Assembly: GCF_029633865.1 (NCBI RefSeq)
Contig: NC_079211.1
Span: 143,069,585 to 143,133,584, forward strand
DNA: 64,000 nucleotides
Direction of reading: 5' to 3'
Origin: Lampris incognitus
Taxonomy: Eukaryota > Chordata > Actinopteri > Lampriformes > Lampridae
Shown here one piece after another: positions 1 to 12,828 of this stretch (position 1 is the stretch's first letter; each line of letters starts with the position of its first letter). The notes below the pieces were generated by a model. That model was not told where the DNA came from and did not search any database. It worked only from the letters and a program-made list of their open reading frames with translations. Both the position numbers and the translations under genes were made by a program.

Positions 1-2267
1 GTGTTTACAAACCGCAACCGACAAAATCTACTCATTGTGTCTTTAATGACCCAGTCAACTTGCAGCAAAAAAAATTGTAGTCTCAGATAATCAAGCTGGC
101 ACAGCAGCTTCCGTTTTATTAGATAAATTGATTAATTAATTAACAAATAATAAAAAAAAATTATAAGTAGGTACTGAAGTATTCACGTTTGCCAGTATGA
201 AAACACTCCATGACAGGAAATGAAGACCATCAGGCCCACTTTCATAACACACACACACACACACACAACTTCTAATTTTAATTTACACTACTCATAGGGC
301 TGTTCTTTTGCTTACAAAACTTAATAATTTTGAATGACACAAATCACAAAAAAGAAAAAAAGAAAAAAGCTGTGCAGCACTGAAAAGACATGATCATCAG
401 TCAGGGCCGTCTCAGCTCGGACCGCCGTCAGTGTGTTTTCCTTGTTGACACTGCTGTTGATATCACGCCGAGGTTGAGGACACGCACTCAAAACCAGGCG
501 TACTGCAAACAGGGACGCACATCTGTTTGCATCATCACCTCTGCAGCATCTGGCCATAGAGATTAACACTTGCCCCTAACCCCCATAATCCCCTTCAAGG
601 AATTTGTTCAAGACCAAAAAAACAAAACAAAACTGAGGCCTGTTATGCGACACCCCTGTAGAGAGACCGCCAAGCCATTATTTCCACGCTCGGAGATCTA
701 TCACCTAACAGTTGGTTTTGGTCCCAACCCTAACATGACCCCCGACCACCATTTGGTCCCATAACTGTCAAGTTGGGGGAAACAAATGCTGGTTTGTGAG
801 GCTCCTGACGAGACAAACCTGCAAACACCGCAACGTCTTTGTCAGCGGTGCGCCCTATAACCAACGCACCCCCCCAAAAAAAATCCATGCAAAATATCAA
901 AGGTTCCCTTTGTGATCATGCACGACGTCACAGTTGAGTCAAAGGAATCCCCGCTCGTTTGTGCGATCACAGACGATGCGGTTTTTGCGATCTTCGAGGG
1001 GCTATTATTGCTACTGCTGGTATTCGTCATTGACCATTCACGGGGGGGGGGGGGGCGGGCGGGGGTGGTTCCTCCTAAAAACCAATTTAATTTCGCTCTA
1101 CGAGAATGTTCTCATGTTCTGGCAGCTGAGTTGTGTCAGGGGGGTCCGGCGGGGATAAAGAAGCTTGGTCATCCCAGCTCTGTTTGCAGTGAGTCAGTCT
1201 TTGGGACGCTTCCAAGAAACTACTTCTGCTGCCAGACAGAAGGAAGTCCAAAGAGCGGCCCAGCCGACCACATTCCCTGGGCTCTCATCAGTACATGCCC
1301 ACTAAGACAACAGCACATAATTGAGGGAAGATGAAAACATCGTCACCCAACACTTGAGACACAGAACGCTTTGTCCCACTCGGCTCCCATGGAAGTGCGT
1401 GTTCGAACCCACGTCTCCCTCTCTACTTAACAGGCGGAGCACACTCATCGCTCGCCTATTGGAGGGGTGGGGTACTCGTGAATACCAAGGCCATGAAAAT
1501 ATGACAGCTGGCGTTTTAGCGCTTCACTTAATCCCATTCAAAACAACTAGTTAAGGGACTGGTGAGTCTATTTTCACCGGCCGAACCGCAGGAACGCTTT
1601 ACCGACTCCTCCCCGGGGAAACTCGGGGGGGGGGAGACTTAAGTGTCAAATCCAGACACCCGCAGACGAATTCTTAAAAAGTGGTCGGATCTCTTGAGTG
1701 TCACTGACCCGAATCAATCTGAGATTGATGTGGGTGTAAGAAGAAGAGTGATCTTACCGAGACAGAATATCATAATTTTACTTAACGCAAAACCAAAACA
1801 GAGGATGAAACACAGATTTACCCAGCTGCCGTGACCGTTATGGGGTTCGAGGCCCGGCCAGGATTCAGAGAAGCCTCGGTTCGGGGAGCCCCCCGCCCCG
1901 CCGGCCCGTTTTCACCGTCACGACGGTCAATTTATGCTCGAATGTCACATTTATGTCTGAAAACCACCGGGGAGCCGCTCGTGGTTCGCTGCCATTTAAG
2001 GCGTTTTGCAGACGCCTGAGCGAGACGGACCCTTACAGCAGCGGCTCTGCCTGAAATACAGTTTCTAAAAAAAGAGAGAGTCTCGCATTCTTTTACTTTA
2101 TACTCCAACTTCTGCACATTTGCGAGTGTGCGTTTGTCTACACACACACGCTCGTGTCGTGCATTCTGCAGGGGGTTCGCCGCCTGCTGCGGGCTGGAGG
2201 GATATGTGTGAAAAAATGAAAGCATTAATAAGGAGGTGTTGCAGAGATGGGTGTGCTGAGAGGACGG
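1..2267. other. Non-coding stretch, no gene seen
   Basis: Mostly unique AT-rich then GC-rich sequence. A (CA)n run is at 247-267 and a G-run at 1040-1057. No open frame looks coding. Confidence 0.5.
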
Positions 2268-2450
2268 AATGGGGGAACTGTGGTTGTTTGGGGAGACCGG
2301 GGCCCTGTGTGAGGGCCTGGCGGCCTGTCCAGGGTGTCTCCCCCGCCTGCCGCCAATGGCTGCTGGGATAGGCTCCAGCATCCCCGCGCGGGGCCCTGAG
2401 AGCAGGATAAGCGATAACTGATGGATGGATGGATGGATGGATGGATGGAG
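2268..2450 (+). repeat. Fish retroposon tail with (TGGA)n end
   Basis: Block GGCGGCCTGTCCAGGGTGTC, then GCTGGGATAGGCTCCAGCAT, then AGCAGGATAAGCGATAACTG, ending in (GATG)n. A second copy is at 53966-54115. Confidence 0.65.
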
Positions 2451-2975
2451 GTTGCTTTCTAAGACTGTCTTGCAAGCGAACAGCACAATCAAACGATACA
2501 GTGCTTTACTTGGTACCCTTTTAAGCAAATATAGCCCCCCAAAGTATTCAAACAATTTATAATATTCCAACATCTAATTACAAATGGGAGAATAAGCCAA
2601 AGGGGAAGGACCACGTTCAGGTCAAAGCGCTCTTCCCCAACATCCAATAAACGCCACGCCAGTTTCAGACACAGCCGATTAAACAAACTGGGGTTACTCG
2701 GCGGTTAGCTTGTTCAAACAGCCAGGCTTAAAACAAAGAAATCACCGGAAGGAAAAAAATCCCCCCACACCCACAACGGGTCGTAAAATCAAACCTCTCC
2801 GAGGCGCACTGATCCAAAGAAAACGATTATGGCAGCAGCCACGTCGCTTATAACGTAGGCTACTTCCTCACACGCCTAAAATCAAATAACACTTGCAACT
2901 TTTACTATCGCGCGTGTGCAAACCATCCCGGCTTGGACCTGATGATGCAATCATGGCTTTTTTTGTTTTTTTGGA

Positions 2976-3384
2976 TTTCCCCCCCTTTTCTCCCCCAGTT
3001 GTACCCGTCCAAATTAGCCCACTCTTCCGAGCCGGCCCGGTCGCTGCTCCACCCCCCTCTGCTGATCCGGGGAGGGCTGCAGACTACCACACGCCTCCTC
3101 CCATACATGTGGAGTCACCAGCCGCTTCTTTTCACCTGACAGTGAGGAGTTTCACCAGGGGACGTAGCGCGTGGGAGGATCCTCCATCCCCCCCCCCCCC
3201 GAACAGGTGCCCCGACCGACCAGAGGAGGCGCTAGTGCAGCGACCAGGACACACACCCACATCCGGCTTCCCACCCGCAGACACGGCACATCTATAGGGA
3301 CGCCCGACACGGGGATTCGATCCGGCGACCCCTGTGTTGGTAGCAACGCAACAGACGCTACGCTACCCGGACGCCCTCAATCAC
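2976..3384 (-). mobile_element. tRNA-headed SINE, copy 1
   Basis: Minus-orientation copy. The head at 3300-3380 contains GGATCGAATCCCC-type B-box sequence, and the body shares GAGGCGCTAGTGCAGCGACC and TGACAGTGAGGAGTTTCACC blocks with the other copies. The tail end is near 2976. Confidence 0.82.
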
Positions 3385-5360
3385 CACTCATCTTGGCGCG
3401 GTAACCCTCACACTTGAGGCCTCGGTGGACCAAGTAACGACAAGATCAGCGAGCCAGGACCGGATTCTGACTAGCGTGCCGGTTTACCAGGCGCGTCTGC
3501 AGCCACGGCCGGCCCGGAGACACGACCAAGAGTCAGACTGCCAACAAAAATAACGAAACAACGACGTAAAGCAAGGCGGTTTACCGTTTGGACAACGCCA
3601 AGAGACGTGAGGGAGCGGCCTGTGTGTGGACGCAGCACCGCAGGCGCCATGCTGGACGGTCGTGCAGAAATCTTCATTAGGTGCTGCTCATTTAAATATT
3701 TGTCTTAACTCTCATATCGACAGTTTTCCACTAGGCTATACAGTATACTACAACAGCGTCACAGAATTCCCGAAATCCAGTCATGGCTTTGGGTTTTGGT
3801 GTGCCACCTCAAGATTTTCAGTGGCCCCCATTTGCCCCCCCCCCCCCAAGAAGCATTTCTGGGGGCGCCACTGGGATGGCGGCACGACACAGGCCGGCGA
3901 GACACTGCATTTAAACATCTGCCTCCATCGGCAGGACTGCAGAGACGTTGGGGGGGGGGGTCATGCGAGAGGAGCCACAGCCAATTAGAAACAGGTAAAA
4001 TAAAACAGCCTTCTGATTCACCCCCCCCCCCCCCCCGATCACCAGCTTTGCTAACCTTATGTGAGCGACTCTCAGGGTGACAGGAGGGCTCCTTCTGGCT
4101 GGTGTGTAATGCTACTACATCGTGGGTATCCTCCCCTGCTCCCCCGGCAAGCACCGGAGGACTCAGTACGTTCACATGACGCTAGAAAACGTCGATTTAT
4201 TGCGATAGTCCGACCAAAACTGGACTTCTAAAATACGTGTAAACGCGTAACTGAAACCGAACTAAATCGAATTCCTGGAAGTCGGACTAACGCTGGCTAG
4301 ATAACGCGCTTGGGGACGGATTCGCTCCGGCACGTCGGCGTTCTGCGCATGCGCCTCAGTTCCGGCGTTCCAATCGCAACCAGCTGAAAGGGGGCATATC
4401 GCCACCTACCGTACCGGGGTGGGACATGATTCCGTCAATAACCGATTCTCCCCGGTTCTTGTGTACCGGGACAACGCGGTAGTCCAGTTACGTGGCCTCC
4501 GTAGCTCGACTTAACTGCGCACGTGTTGAGATTTTGGAGGCATACAGGTCTCCATCTCTGCGAGCCTTTGCAAGCCACGGTTACCCAGAAACCCTTTCTC
4601 TCGGAGATGTGTACGTGTGTTACGTGTGCCTTCACGGGAGCAGGGCTCCACCTTAAAGCCCGTGCAGGCCTCTCCACACAGAGATGAGTCAAATATCAAG
4701 TCAACGTACATAAACCCAGGACGATACACACACACATCATTCTGACACGGTGCTTTTCCTTTGTCGTGCAAAAGCCTGTAATTGGGGAAGAGGAATTTGG
4801 GCCGGATTTGCTCTTTTAACAGACAAATACCCTGATGTAGACTCATGCCATTTCATTTCAGCGTTTATTTTATTTCATACTTTATGGTCGTCTCTTTTTC
4901 CGGATACCGCTCCCATACCATAGGGTGGGTTAAATGCAGAGAACACATTCCCTTGTAGCCTACAATGACAAAATGAAGTTGGCTTTCTTTCTTATTATCA
5001 AGTATGGGACATAAAGGCACTATGCCGGCTGTCGCCATGAATTTCCCAATACCTTGACTTAAAAACGAAATAGATGAATAAACCTGTTCCACTCTTAGAA
5101 ATAACGTGCCACTTTAGTATGCAATAAAAACGTTTGAAAAAGGGAAGGAAAAAAAAAACAAATGAAATGCTCCATTTTTTTGCAGCCGTCACAAAAACAA
5201 CTGAGCGTGAAGAGATAGTCCAATGCCTGGGACATCAAATGCCTAAGTAAACGGGGATGAGAATATTTCACTGAACGTAAGCCGAATCAGAGGGCAAGGA
5301 CTAATGCATTACTACATGTAAGACACATTTTGCTTCTCTCATTATACAAAGACAAAGGAT
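3385..5360. other. Non-coding stretch with a possible DNA-element remnant
   Basis: C-runs at 3837-3847 and 4021-4036. 4170-4460 has GTCGATTTATTGCGATAGTCCG-like sequence similar to non-autonomous DNA elements of fish, but the ends are unclear. The rest is unique. Confidence 0.35.
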
Positions 5361-5525
5361 TCAGGCCCAAGCCAAAGCGTGGCCTGTGCCATAATTACTG
5401 TTCACTGCCATCCATGCATAAAATTCCTTAGCTATTGGAGTCTGCAGCCCAGGCCCGGTGAATTCTGCACTACCAAGGACAGGACGGTCCACCAGCACAA
5501 AGTTTTCCTCAGTGAGGGTGCAGTG
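5361..5525 (-). CDS. Candidate terminal exon of an unrecognised minus-strand gene
   Basis: After an acceptor-like TTTTACTTTCCCAG on the minus strand, 54 open codons follow (LTEENFVLVDRPVLGS, then PIAKEFYAWMAVNSNYGTGH), ending at TGA at 5361. AATAAA-like signals lie near 4863-4873 on the same strand. Composition and frame look coding, but I do not recognise the protein and no upstream exon was placed. The possible first exon at 7508 is on the same strand. Confidence 0.3.
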   Translation of the reverse strand, partial: HCTLTEENFVLVDRPVLGSAEFTGPGLQTPIAKEFYAWMAVNSNYGTGHALAWA

Positions 5526-5723
5526 CTGGGAAAGTAAAAGCCCTAAGCCTGGTTATTTGCAGAAAAAACAAAACCTTTAGGGTTTTAGAGGCCGCCTCTT
5601 CGCTTGAGTCACTGGTTTTACACCAACATGCCATGCGGTAAGCTCATACGAGTCCTGAGGCGTAACACATATTTTGAAACTAGGTGACACTGTGCCACTT
5701 TGCTGACAGTTATATCTAAAAGT

Positions 5724-6083
5724 AGGGCTTGGCAATCTATCGGTATCGTGATACGAGACTAGATATTACCTGGGATGTTGTAATATCGCGAGCTAACATA
5801 TGTGTTGTCTTTTCCTGGTTCTCAAGGCTGCATTACAGTAAAGAGATGGATGGATTGCATGCAATTTTCTGAACTTATCAGACTTTTCTAGCTGTCATTA
5901 TACGTCTCGGACCCGTTTCAGACATCATATCCACCTCACTAATGAGTGTTTATCAAAGATGTCACTGTGTAAATATCTTGTGAGACCCCCCCCATAGTCA
6001 CCTGTACGATATCGTCAAAACATCGATGGAGGTATTCGGTCTAAAATGTGGTGAATTTTGAATTGCCAATATTGCCCAGCCCC
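5724..6083. mobile_element. Non-autonomous DNA transposon remnant with GGGC...GCCC ends
   Basis: A 360-bp block beginning GGGCTTGGCAATCTATCGGT and ending GCCAATATTGCCCAGCCCC. The ends form a short inverted repeat and the interior contains TATCG-rich motifs. This matches a repeat type I recall as common in fish genomes. Confidence 0.6.
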
Positions 6084-7507
6084 ATCAAAGGCTTCAATAC
6101 CATGAATGCATACATTATCTGAGGAGATCTTCCCACTGGGCGTCAAAACTCAAATCTTGGCAGTTGTCTGTGCAGTCTCCTACACATCCAGTTTGACATT
6201 ACGTACACGGAGGGCACTGCTGGGCTTCATGAATATGCCTCTAGTGTGCCACCACACCGAGAAGTCAAACGATGCTCCCCAACCAGAGGGAAATAGTTCA
6301 GGGTAAGGCTGCATGACATTTCTCTATGGATTTACTGGTAGTTGGCATGATTATATGGCTCCTGCACCATGAGACCGTACCAGTCTTTCAGCCGAGCTGC
6401 CTGGTAAATTAAAGGCCCAAGTAGTTCTCATTTCCCATTCGGCAGTTAAGGAGAGGGCCTCCCCCCCCCTCCCCCGGTGAACTGCTACTTTCCTCAACCA
6501 TCACCACCTTCTCTCCCCGTTTTAAAGCACTACACACAGTCTTCTCCTGCAAACCCCTGGCTCTGTGACAGACCCTTCATTTAACTGTCTGTCCTATGAC
6601 TAGCCAAACAAAACAAAAACTAAATATACCAAATTTTAGCTGCAAGAATCACCCCGGCGTCCTGGTTTCACTTAAAATAACTATGGGTCAACATCTTCCA
6701 CACTGGGCCTGTGTCTGGCAACAGAGCAGCGGGGGTTTGCTGTGTCCCTTGGACAGCAGTGGCTCCTGGCCATGATGAAGACAGACGGGCAGAGTTGTTG
6801 TGTGATAAAACTCTCCTTTTCTGGTTTTACATGATGGCACGATCGCAAAAACAGACCAAGGGACGCGAGGTTCGCGAACTTGTGACTGTTATTGTGCATG
6901 TCCACAGCCAAATTCAGTGCCAAAGGTGCACGTCCATATGGAAACAGATGTGCATTGTGTTGTTAGCTCTGTTAAGGCAGTACTACAATGACCAGTGTCC
7001 GTAAGGGCGAGTGCTCGAATGAAAAAGAGAAGAAAAACAACAGTGAAACGAAGAAACCCCCGAGTTGAAATGAACTGAGCTGCAGGATGAGCACTTCCTT
7101 CCCCTGGAAAGCATTTGGGGCCTTGAACTAAACCCAGCGTCTGCCCCCCCCTCCTCCTCCTCCTCTCTGCCCCGTGCGTGGCGATAGCATCTCCGACACA
7201 GTCCGCTACTACACGCCGAGAGCTCGATATTCCCTCTTAAAAAAGGAAGAATAAAAAAAAAACCCTGAAAGGTGGAGGAGACAGTTAAACGGCCGGCAAT
7301 GCTTCCCATGATCACTGCTGGCACACACAAAAAAAAAAGTTTCACAAAAAAAATCTGTGTGGTTAATTAGATGAGCCGAAATTCGTGAATTTGCACCACT
7401 TCAAGACGGTGGCGAATCAAAAAAGGGAACGTACAGCGCGCGCGGCTGTATGTTCGAAACGGGGATGATATTAAAATCGATCAAAACGGCAACATTTTAA
7501 CACTCAC
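6084..7507. other. Non-coding stretch, possibly intronic
   Basis: Unique sequence with a pyrimidine/CTCC repeat at 7146-7165. No convincing exon. If the edges at 5361-5525 and 7508-7668 belong to one minus-strand gene, this would be intron. Confidence 0.3.
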
Positions 7508-7668
7508 CTTTGTTGAAAAACAGAGAGAGGAGGGGGGCTGCAAAACAGATGAGGAGGCGGCGGCGGCGGTGGTGGTGGTGGTGGGGAGGGGGGTTGGTTG
7601 GTTAAACTCCCGGGCTCGGGGCCGGTGAGGCGATGTTGAAAACTTTTCCCCCCAAAAACTAATACATC
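7508..7668 (-). other. Possible first (5' UTR) exon of a minus-strand gene, cut by the gap
   Basis: On the minus strand CAAAG|GTGAGTG is a near-consensus donor at the end of a GC-rich stretch with (CCG)n/(CCA)n triplets, as in many first exons. The other side runs into the assembly gap at 7669. No coding start is seen. Confidence 0.3.
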
Positions 7669-7868
7669 NNNNNNNNNNNNNNNNNNNNNNNNNNNNNNNN
7701 NNNNNNNNNNNNNNNNNNNNNNNNNNNNNNNNNNNNNNNNNNNNNNNNNNNNNNNNNNNNNNNNNNNNNNNNNNNNNNNNNNNNNNNNNNNNNNNNNNNN
7801 NNNNNNNNNNNNNNNNNNNNNNNNNNNNNNNNNNNNNNNNNNNNNNNNNNNNNNNNNNNNNNNNNNNN
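7669..7868. other. Assembly gap (about 200 N)
   Basis: A run of N. Confidence 0.99.
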
Positions 7869-8010
7869 CCTTGTCCTCAGCCTCCCTTGCTGTCTGTATC
7901 TACATTCCTATTTATTTAAGTTCATTTGCTTTAATAAAGCATTGTTCTAGCCCAGCCTGTCTCTACTGTCTGTGTTTGGGTCCTCTATTTCTGCTCCCAG
8001 CATAACACTA
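7869..8010 (+). other. Possible LTR-like or retroelement 3' end next to the gap
   Basis: A run beginning just after the assembly gap with TTTAATAAAGCATTG then TGTCTGTGTTTGGGTCCTC resembles the U5/poly(A) end of fish LTR retroelements. The other end is lost in the gap. Confidence 0.25.
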
Positions 8011-8029
8011 GCAACCATAGTCCTCTTCA

Positions 8030-10070
8030 GTTTATGAATTCTCCAATCAACGATCATTTTCATTTCTTGACGGTTACAGAAGATGTGGTTCGGGAGACTT
8101 TAATCAGTCTGAAAGATTCTTCTGCAGGTTATGATAGCATTGACAGAAAACTATTGATATCTATTAATGAGTACATTGTGAAACCTCCATCTCACATGTT
8201 CAATCTCTCATTGGAAAAGGGAATTGTACCTCTTTAATTAAAATTTCCAAGATTCCTATCTATAAAGAATGTGACTCAGCTGTTTTCAGCCATTATAGAC
8301 CCATCTCCAGTTTGCCTGCTATATCAAAAGTACTTGAAAAGCTTGTCTATCAAAGATTAATCAAACATCTTAAGTACATATTATACATACACATCAGTAT
8401 GGGGTTTAGAAACATTCCAACATATATGTCACTTAAACATCTAATGAAATATACAAAGCTAGAGACAGAAAGGAAAAACACTTGAGACTTATCCAAGGCA
8501 TTTGACACAGTTAATATTCTTCAGAAGCTTTCACATCTTGGAGTTGGAAACGATGAACTGCTCTGGTTCACCAGTTACCTTAAAGATAGACAGCAGTTTG
8601 TGTCCTATAATGGAACCAGTTCTCCTTTTCTTCCCATACTCTGTGGCGTACCACAAGGCTCAATTCTTGGGCCCTTGTTATGTTTGCTATATATTAGTGA
8701 TATTTCAGACAAGCTGTCTAAAATCTTATTTGCAGATGACACGGGTCTTCTATTCACATAAAGATCATGACACCATCATTAAGCTGTTAAATGAAGAACT
8801 TAATAAGCTGTCTATCTGGTTTGAGTCCAACAAAATATCACTTAACATTAAAAAAAAAGAAGCTTCCATCTTTTTTGGTCTTAAATCAGAGATTTTTAAC
8901 TCTGTCTAAAATTGTAATCAGTAACAGCCCCATAGCTAATGTGTTTTCTGCGCAATTCCTTGGCATTCTGCTTAATGAATCCTTATTTTGGAAACCTCAT
9001 ATCAAGGCCATAACCACGAAAATGGCGGAGTATTGATATACTGGCAAAATCCATCACTTGATAAATACTGAGGTAGCCGCTGTTATATTATTCAGTGGTT
9101 TATCTTTATACTAATTATTATAGCTTGGGCTAGTACTAATTGGGCCAAACTTGAGCCCATATACCATCTTCAGAAACGAGCACTTAGAATAAAAAAATTG
9201 TGCACATCAAAGACATTCCTCTCAGCCTCTGTTTCTTCAAATAAGTGTCCTCGGTGTTTATACCAAGTGAACCATTTCCAGATTGGTTTATTTGCTCACA
9301 GTTCCTTAAAAGGAACCCTACCCCATTTTTTCATGACATATTTGCATACAATTGTCAATTTCATACTCCACGTGTAGTTCTTCTCTCCTTAGACCTCCCT
9401 ATTCCTGTACTTCCCAATCTTGGTTTAGTATATTCTACCAAGGGTCCAAAATACGTAATTTTCTGCCTTTTGTTTTTTGAATGTCTTCACTGCAGTTTAA
9501 AAGAGCCCTGAAATCATTTCTCCTAACCAATATTTTCCATATGGTCTGCCTATATAAGCTGGGTCCATCCAATATTTTCCTTTGTCATGTAAATCTAAAG
9601 GCCTATTATGAATATCACTTGTTTTTCTTTATATATATATATGTATTTGTGCTTATTTTCTTTCTTGTCTTATAAGCCATGTCACATGAGTGAATGTTCT
9701 TAGTCTGTAGTAGTGTTTGTATATACTTGCATGTATCATGAATGAGTGTTCTTGGTGTGTGTGTATGTGTGCGTGTTGTGACTATGACTGATTCATTGTA
9801 TTTGTGTAACATGGGTGTTTATGGGATGTCTTGTTGTTGGGTGCTGTGCTGAACTGTGTCTCCGTCTCTTGCTATGTCTGGAATTATTGATATATAGTAC
9901 ATAAAAATTGTGCATACCGCATTGCTGCAACTGTTTCTTGTAGTATGCTGCCTGGAGAATGCCACTTTTAAAGCCCTTGGAGGGTTTTTAGGCAATTGTC
10001 CTTCACATTCCTTTTCAAGTTATATTGTATCTTTTTTAAATTTTCAATATGTGTAAATAAAGAAACCAAA
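8030..10070 (+). mobile_element. Decayed LINE (jockey-superfamily reverse transcriptase)
   Basis: Plus-strand frames, broken by several shifts, give reverse transcriptase landmarks in order: TEDVVRETLISLKDSSAGYD near 8070, KAFDTVN near 8500, CGVPQGSILGPLL near 8640, LFADDTGLL near 8730, LNIKKKEASIFFG near 8845, FLGILLNESLFWKPHI near 8960 and FKRALKSFLLTN near 9495. An AT-rich 3' region runs to an AATAAA at about 10056. Rex/CR1-like by its motifs; exact clade uncertain. Not functional. Confidence 0.75.
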
Positions 10071-10184
10071 CTGTGTGGAAGACCTGAAAACAGAACATTA
10101 CAATAATCAAGTCTGGATTAAACAAATGCATGTATTAGAGTCTCTGCATCAGCCATGGACAGGAAAGACCAAAATTTAGCTATA

Positions 10185-12240
10185 ATAATAATAATACATT
10201 TTATTTGTGGGCACCTTTCAGAGCACTCAAGGACACCTTACAGAACACAGTTAAAAAACAAAAACGAAAAACAAACAAGCAGCACTGTATCAGACAGCAT
10301 AAAATCAAAGCAAAGCAGGGTAGACAAAAGGTTAATACAATATATAAGTATAAAATCATCATCAGCACAAAACTCAATGAAGTGTGGCTCAGACAGACTA
10401 TACCAGCTTGAAAAGATAAATTTTGTCTTGTGGGAGGGAGTTCCATAGGCAGGGGGCATAATGACTGAAGGCTCTAGTCCCCATGGTAGTCAAGCAGGCT
10501 GATGGTGTAGTGAGTTGGAGAGCAGAAGAGGATCTGAGAGTGCGGGAGGGCATGTGGATATGAAAGAGTTCAGAAAGATATGAAGGAGCTAGATTATTAA
10601 GGGCCTTAAAGGTGAGAAGCAGGATCTTGATGTCAATACGGTATTTAACAGGGAACCAATGGAGTTGCTGAAGAACAGGAGTGATATGATCTATGGAAGG
10701 AGTTCTGGTAATGGTACGGGCAGCTGCATTATGGACAAATTGAAGTTTATGAAGACACTTGAGGGGAAGACCAAAGAGGACAGAATTACAGTAGTCAATA
10801 CGGGGTGTAACTAGGGTGTGAATGAGTATGGCGGTGCTGTTAGGTGTAAGTGACGGGCGAAGACGATTAATATTGCGTAGGTGGAAGTATGCAGACCAAG
10901 TAACATTGTTGATGTGAGCTTCAAATGATAATGTGCTGTCCAAGATGACGCCCAGACTCTTAACCTGAGGTGGTGGAGGAACTATAGAATTATCAATAGT
11001 TGGAGAAAAACTACCAGGTTTAGCCAAAGTAGATTTAGAACCTAGCAGGACCTCGGTTTTATCACTAAGTTTGAGGAAGTGGTATGAAAACCAGGATTTG
11101 AGGAAGTGGTATGAAAACCAGGTATGAAACCAGAATTTCTAAGCAGTCAGAAAGGGAAGTGGGTAGAAGAGTGGAGGTAGGCTTGGTGGATAGTTGGTGG
11201 ATAGCTATGTTACGTAAGTGAAAAAAGGCAGCTTGGGGATTTCTTTAACATGCTTATCAAAGGAATGGCTGGGATCAAACATAATACCAAGATATAACGG
11301 AGTTGTTGATTGTTATTGTTACTTGATCAAACTGGTGTCTGTGCTTAGGTCTAGGAGGACCAATGACCAGCATATGGTTTTATCCAAATTGAAAAGCAGA
11401 AAATTCAGTGACATTCAATTTTTCTCAGCAGCCAAGCAGGCCTCTAAATTAGTCATTTTTGTATGATCATCATCCCTTATAGGCACATACAGCTGAGTAT
11501 CACCAGCATAGCAACGGAAATTGCATATAATTTGGCCAAGAGGTGCAATATAAAGAGAAAAGTAGAGGGCCAAGAACTGAGCCCTGACGTACGCCATATG
11601 TAACATCAGAGAATTTTGATGTTGTAATATGGCAGACACTATGTTCTTCCAGATAAGTAGGACTTAAGCCAAGAGAGAGCTAAGCCAGAGACACCAAAAT
11701 TACAACTTATTCTGTCTAAGAGTATACAGAGATCAATGGTGTCAGAGGCTGCACTGAGGTCAAGTAGTAGAAGCACAGAAGTGGAACCAGAGTCCATAGC
11801 TAGTAGGCGATCATTCAACACTCTGGTCAGTGCAGTTTCAGTGGAGTGACAGGCCCTGAAAGCCAACTGAAAATGTTTATATAGATAGTTTTCTTCTATA
11901 TGGGTCAAAAATTGATACACAACTCTCTCTAGTACTTTAGGAAAGAACAGAAGATTAGAGACTGGTCGATAGTTATTAAGAGACCCTGGAATGAGGTGTG
12001 GTTTTTTAAGTAGAGGTTTAACAACAGCTGTCTTAAAACTGCTGGGAACAGGGCCAGTAGTAAGTGATAAATTGACAATTAGCATTGTAGGTCCCAGGAA
12101 AGGCCAGAGGTCTTTAAAAAGTTTTGCTGGTAAGGGTCAAGTAGGCAAGTAGTCGGTTTAGAAGCTGACTTGAGTTTAGTCAAAGTATCAAGAGAGATAG
12201 ACCCAAACGCTTTAACAAGGGCCATCAGTGACTCATAGTA
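10185..12240 (-). mobile_element. L2-type LINE, reverse transcriptase to 3' end, inactive
   Basis: Minus-strand frames give [20 protein letters not shown] (11950 region), [13 protein letters not shown] (11740), LYIAPLGQIICNF then CYAGDTQLYVP (11490), [16 protein letters not shown] (10930), [13 protein letters not shown] (10790), [20 protein letters not shown] (10710) and [20 protein letters not shown] (10580). The catalytic YADD box reads YAGD, so the copy cannot be active. The 3' end near 10185 is an ATAAAATGTATTATTATTAT-type tail, typical of fish L2 elements. Confidence 0.88.
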
Positions 12241-12312
12241 CACATACATACATATACATATTATATATATATATATACACATACATACATACACACACAA
12301 ACACACACAGAA

Positions 12313-12380
<68 letters not shown>
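12240..12380. repeat. Compound (CATA)n/(CA)n/(TA)n microsatellite
   Basis: CATA/CA units at 12240-12331 followed by about 24 TA units to 12379, between LINE sequence and the foldback MITE. Confidence 0.93.
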
Positions 12381-12382
<2 letters not shown>

Positions 12383-12436
12383 TTTTTTCTCGAAACCGTC
12401 AATGGTGTTCTAAGTGCTCAACTAATGAGGAGCGGA

Positions 12437-12824
12437 ATATCAACACAGATATAGGAAAAAAAGTTTTAATGCATTGCAGTACAGGCCTGTTTCATGTGTC
12501 GCGCACTCATCAGCTGCTAATGTGGTTAAACAAAGAATCATACAGTTTACATTGCATAGGCGTCATGCCCCTAGTTTCGGTTGGACAGCAACCAATCAGA
12601 TAAGTTGGCTGCTGTCCAACCGAAATTAGGGGTGTGATGCTGGACAACGTAAACTGTACTCATCTGATTGGTTGCTGTCCAACCAAAATTAGGGGCATGA
12701 CACTGGGCAATGTAAACTATGATTCTTTGTTTAACCACATTAGCAGCTGATGAGTGCGCGACGCACAAAACAGGCCCGTATTGCAATGTATTAAAACTTT
12801 TTTTCCTGTATCTGTGTTGATATA
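12437..12824. mobile_element. Foldback MITE with about 160-bp inverted arms
   Basis: The left arm (12437-12600) and right arm (12660-12824) are near-perfect inverted copies, both containing GCGCACTCATCAGCTGCTAA, TGTGGTTAAACAAAGAATCA and GGTTGGACAGCAACCAATCA in opposite orientation. No coding frame. The whole would fold into one long hairpin. Confidence 0.85.
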
Positions 12825-12828
12825 AACT

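Noticed and set aside
1385-1430. GTTCGAAC-containing sequence resembling a tRNA T-arm or B-box
   Set aside because: The flanking stem does not pair correctly and no A-box or acceptor stem is present.
1932-2573. A 213-aa minus-strand frame
   Set aside because: It overlaps the (TGGA)n-tailed retroposon end (HPSIHPSIH) and has no domain.
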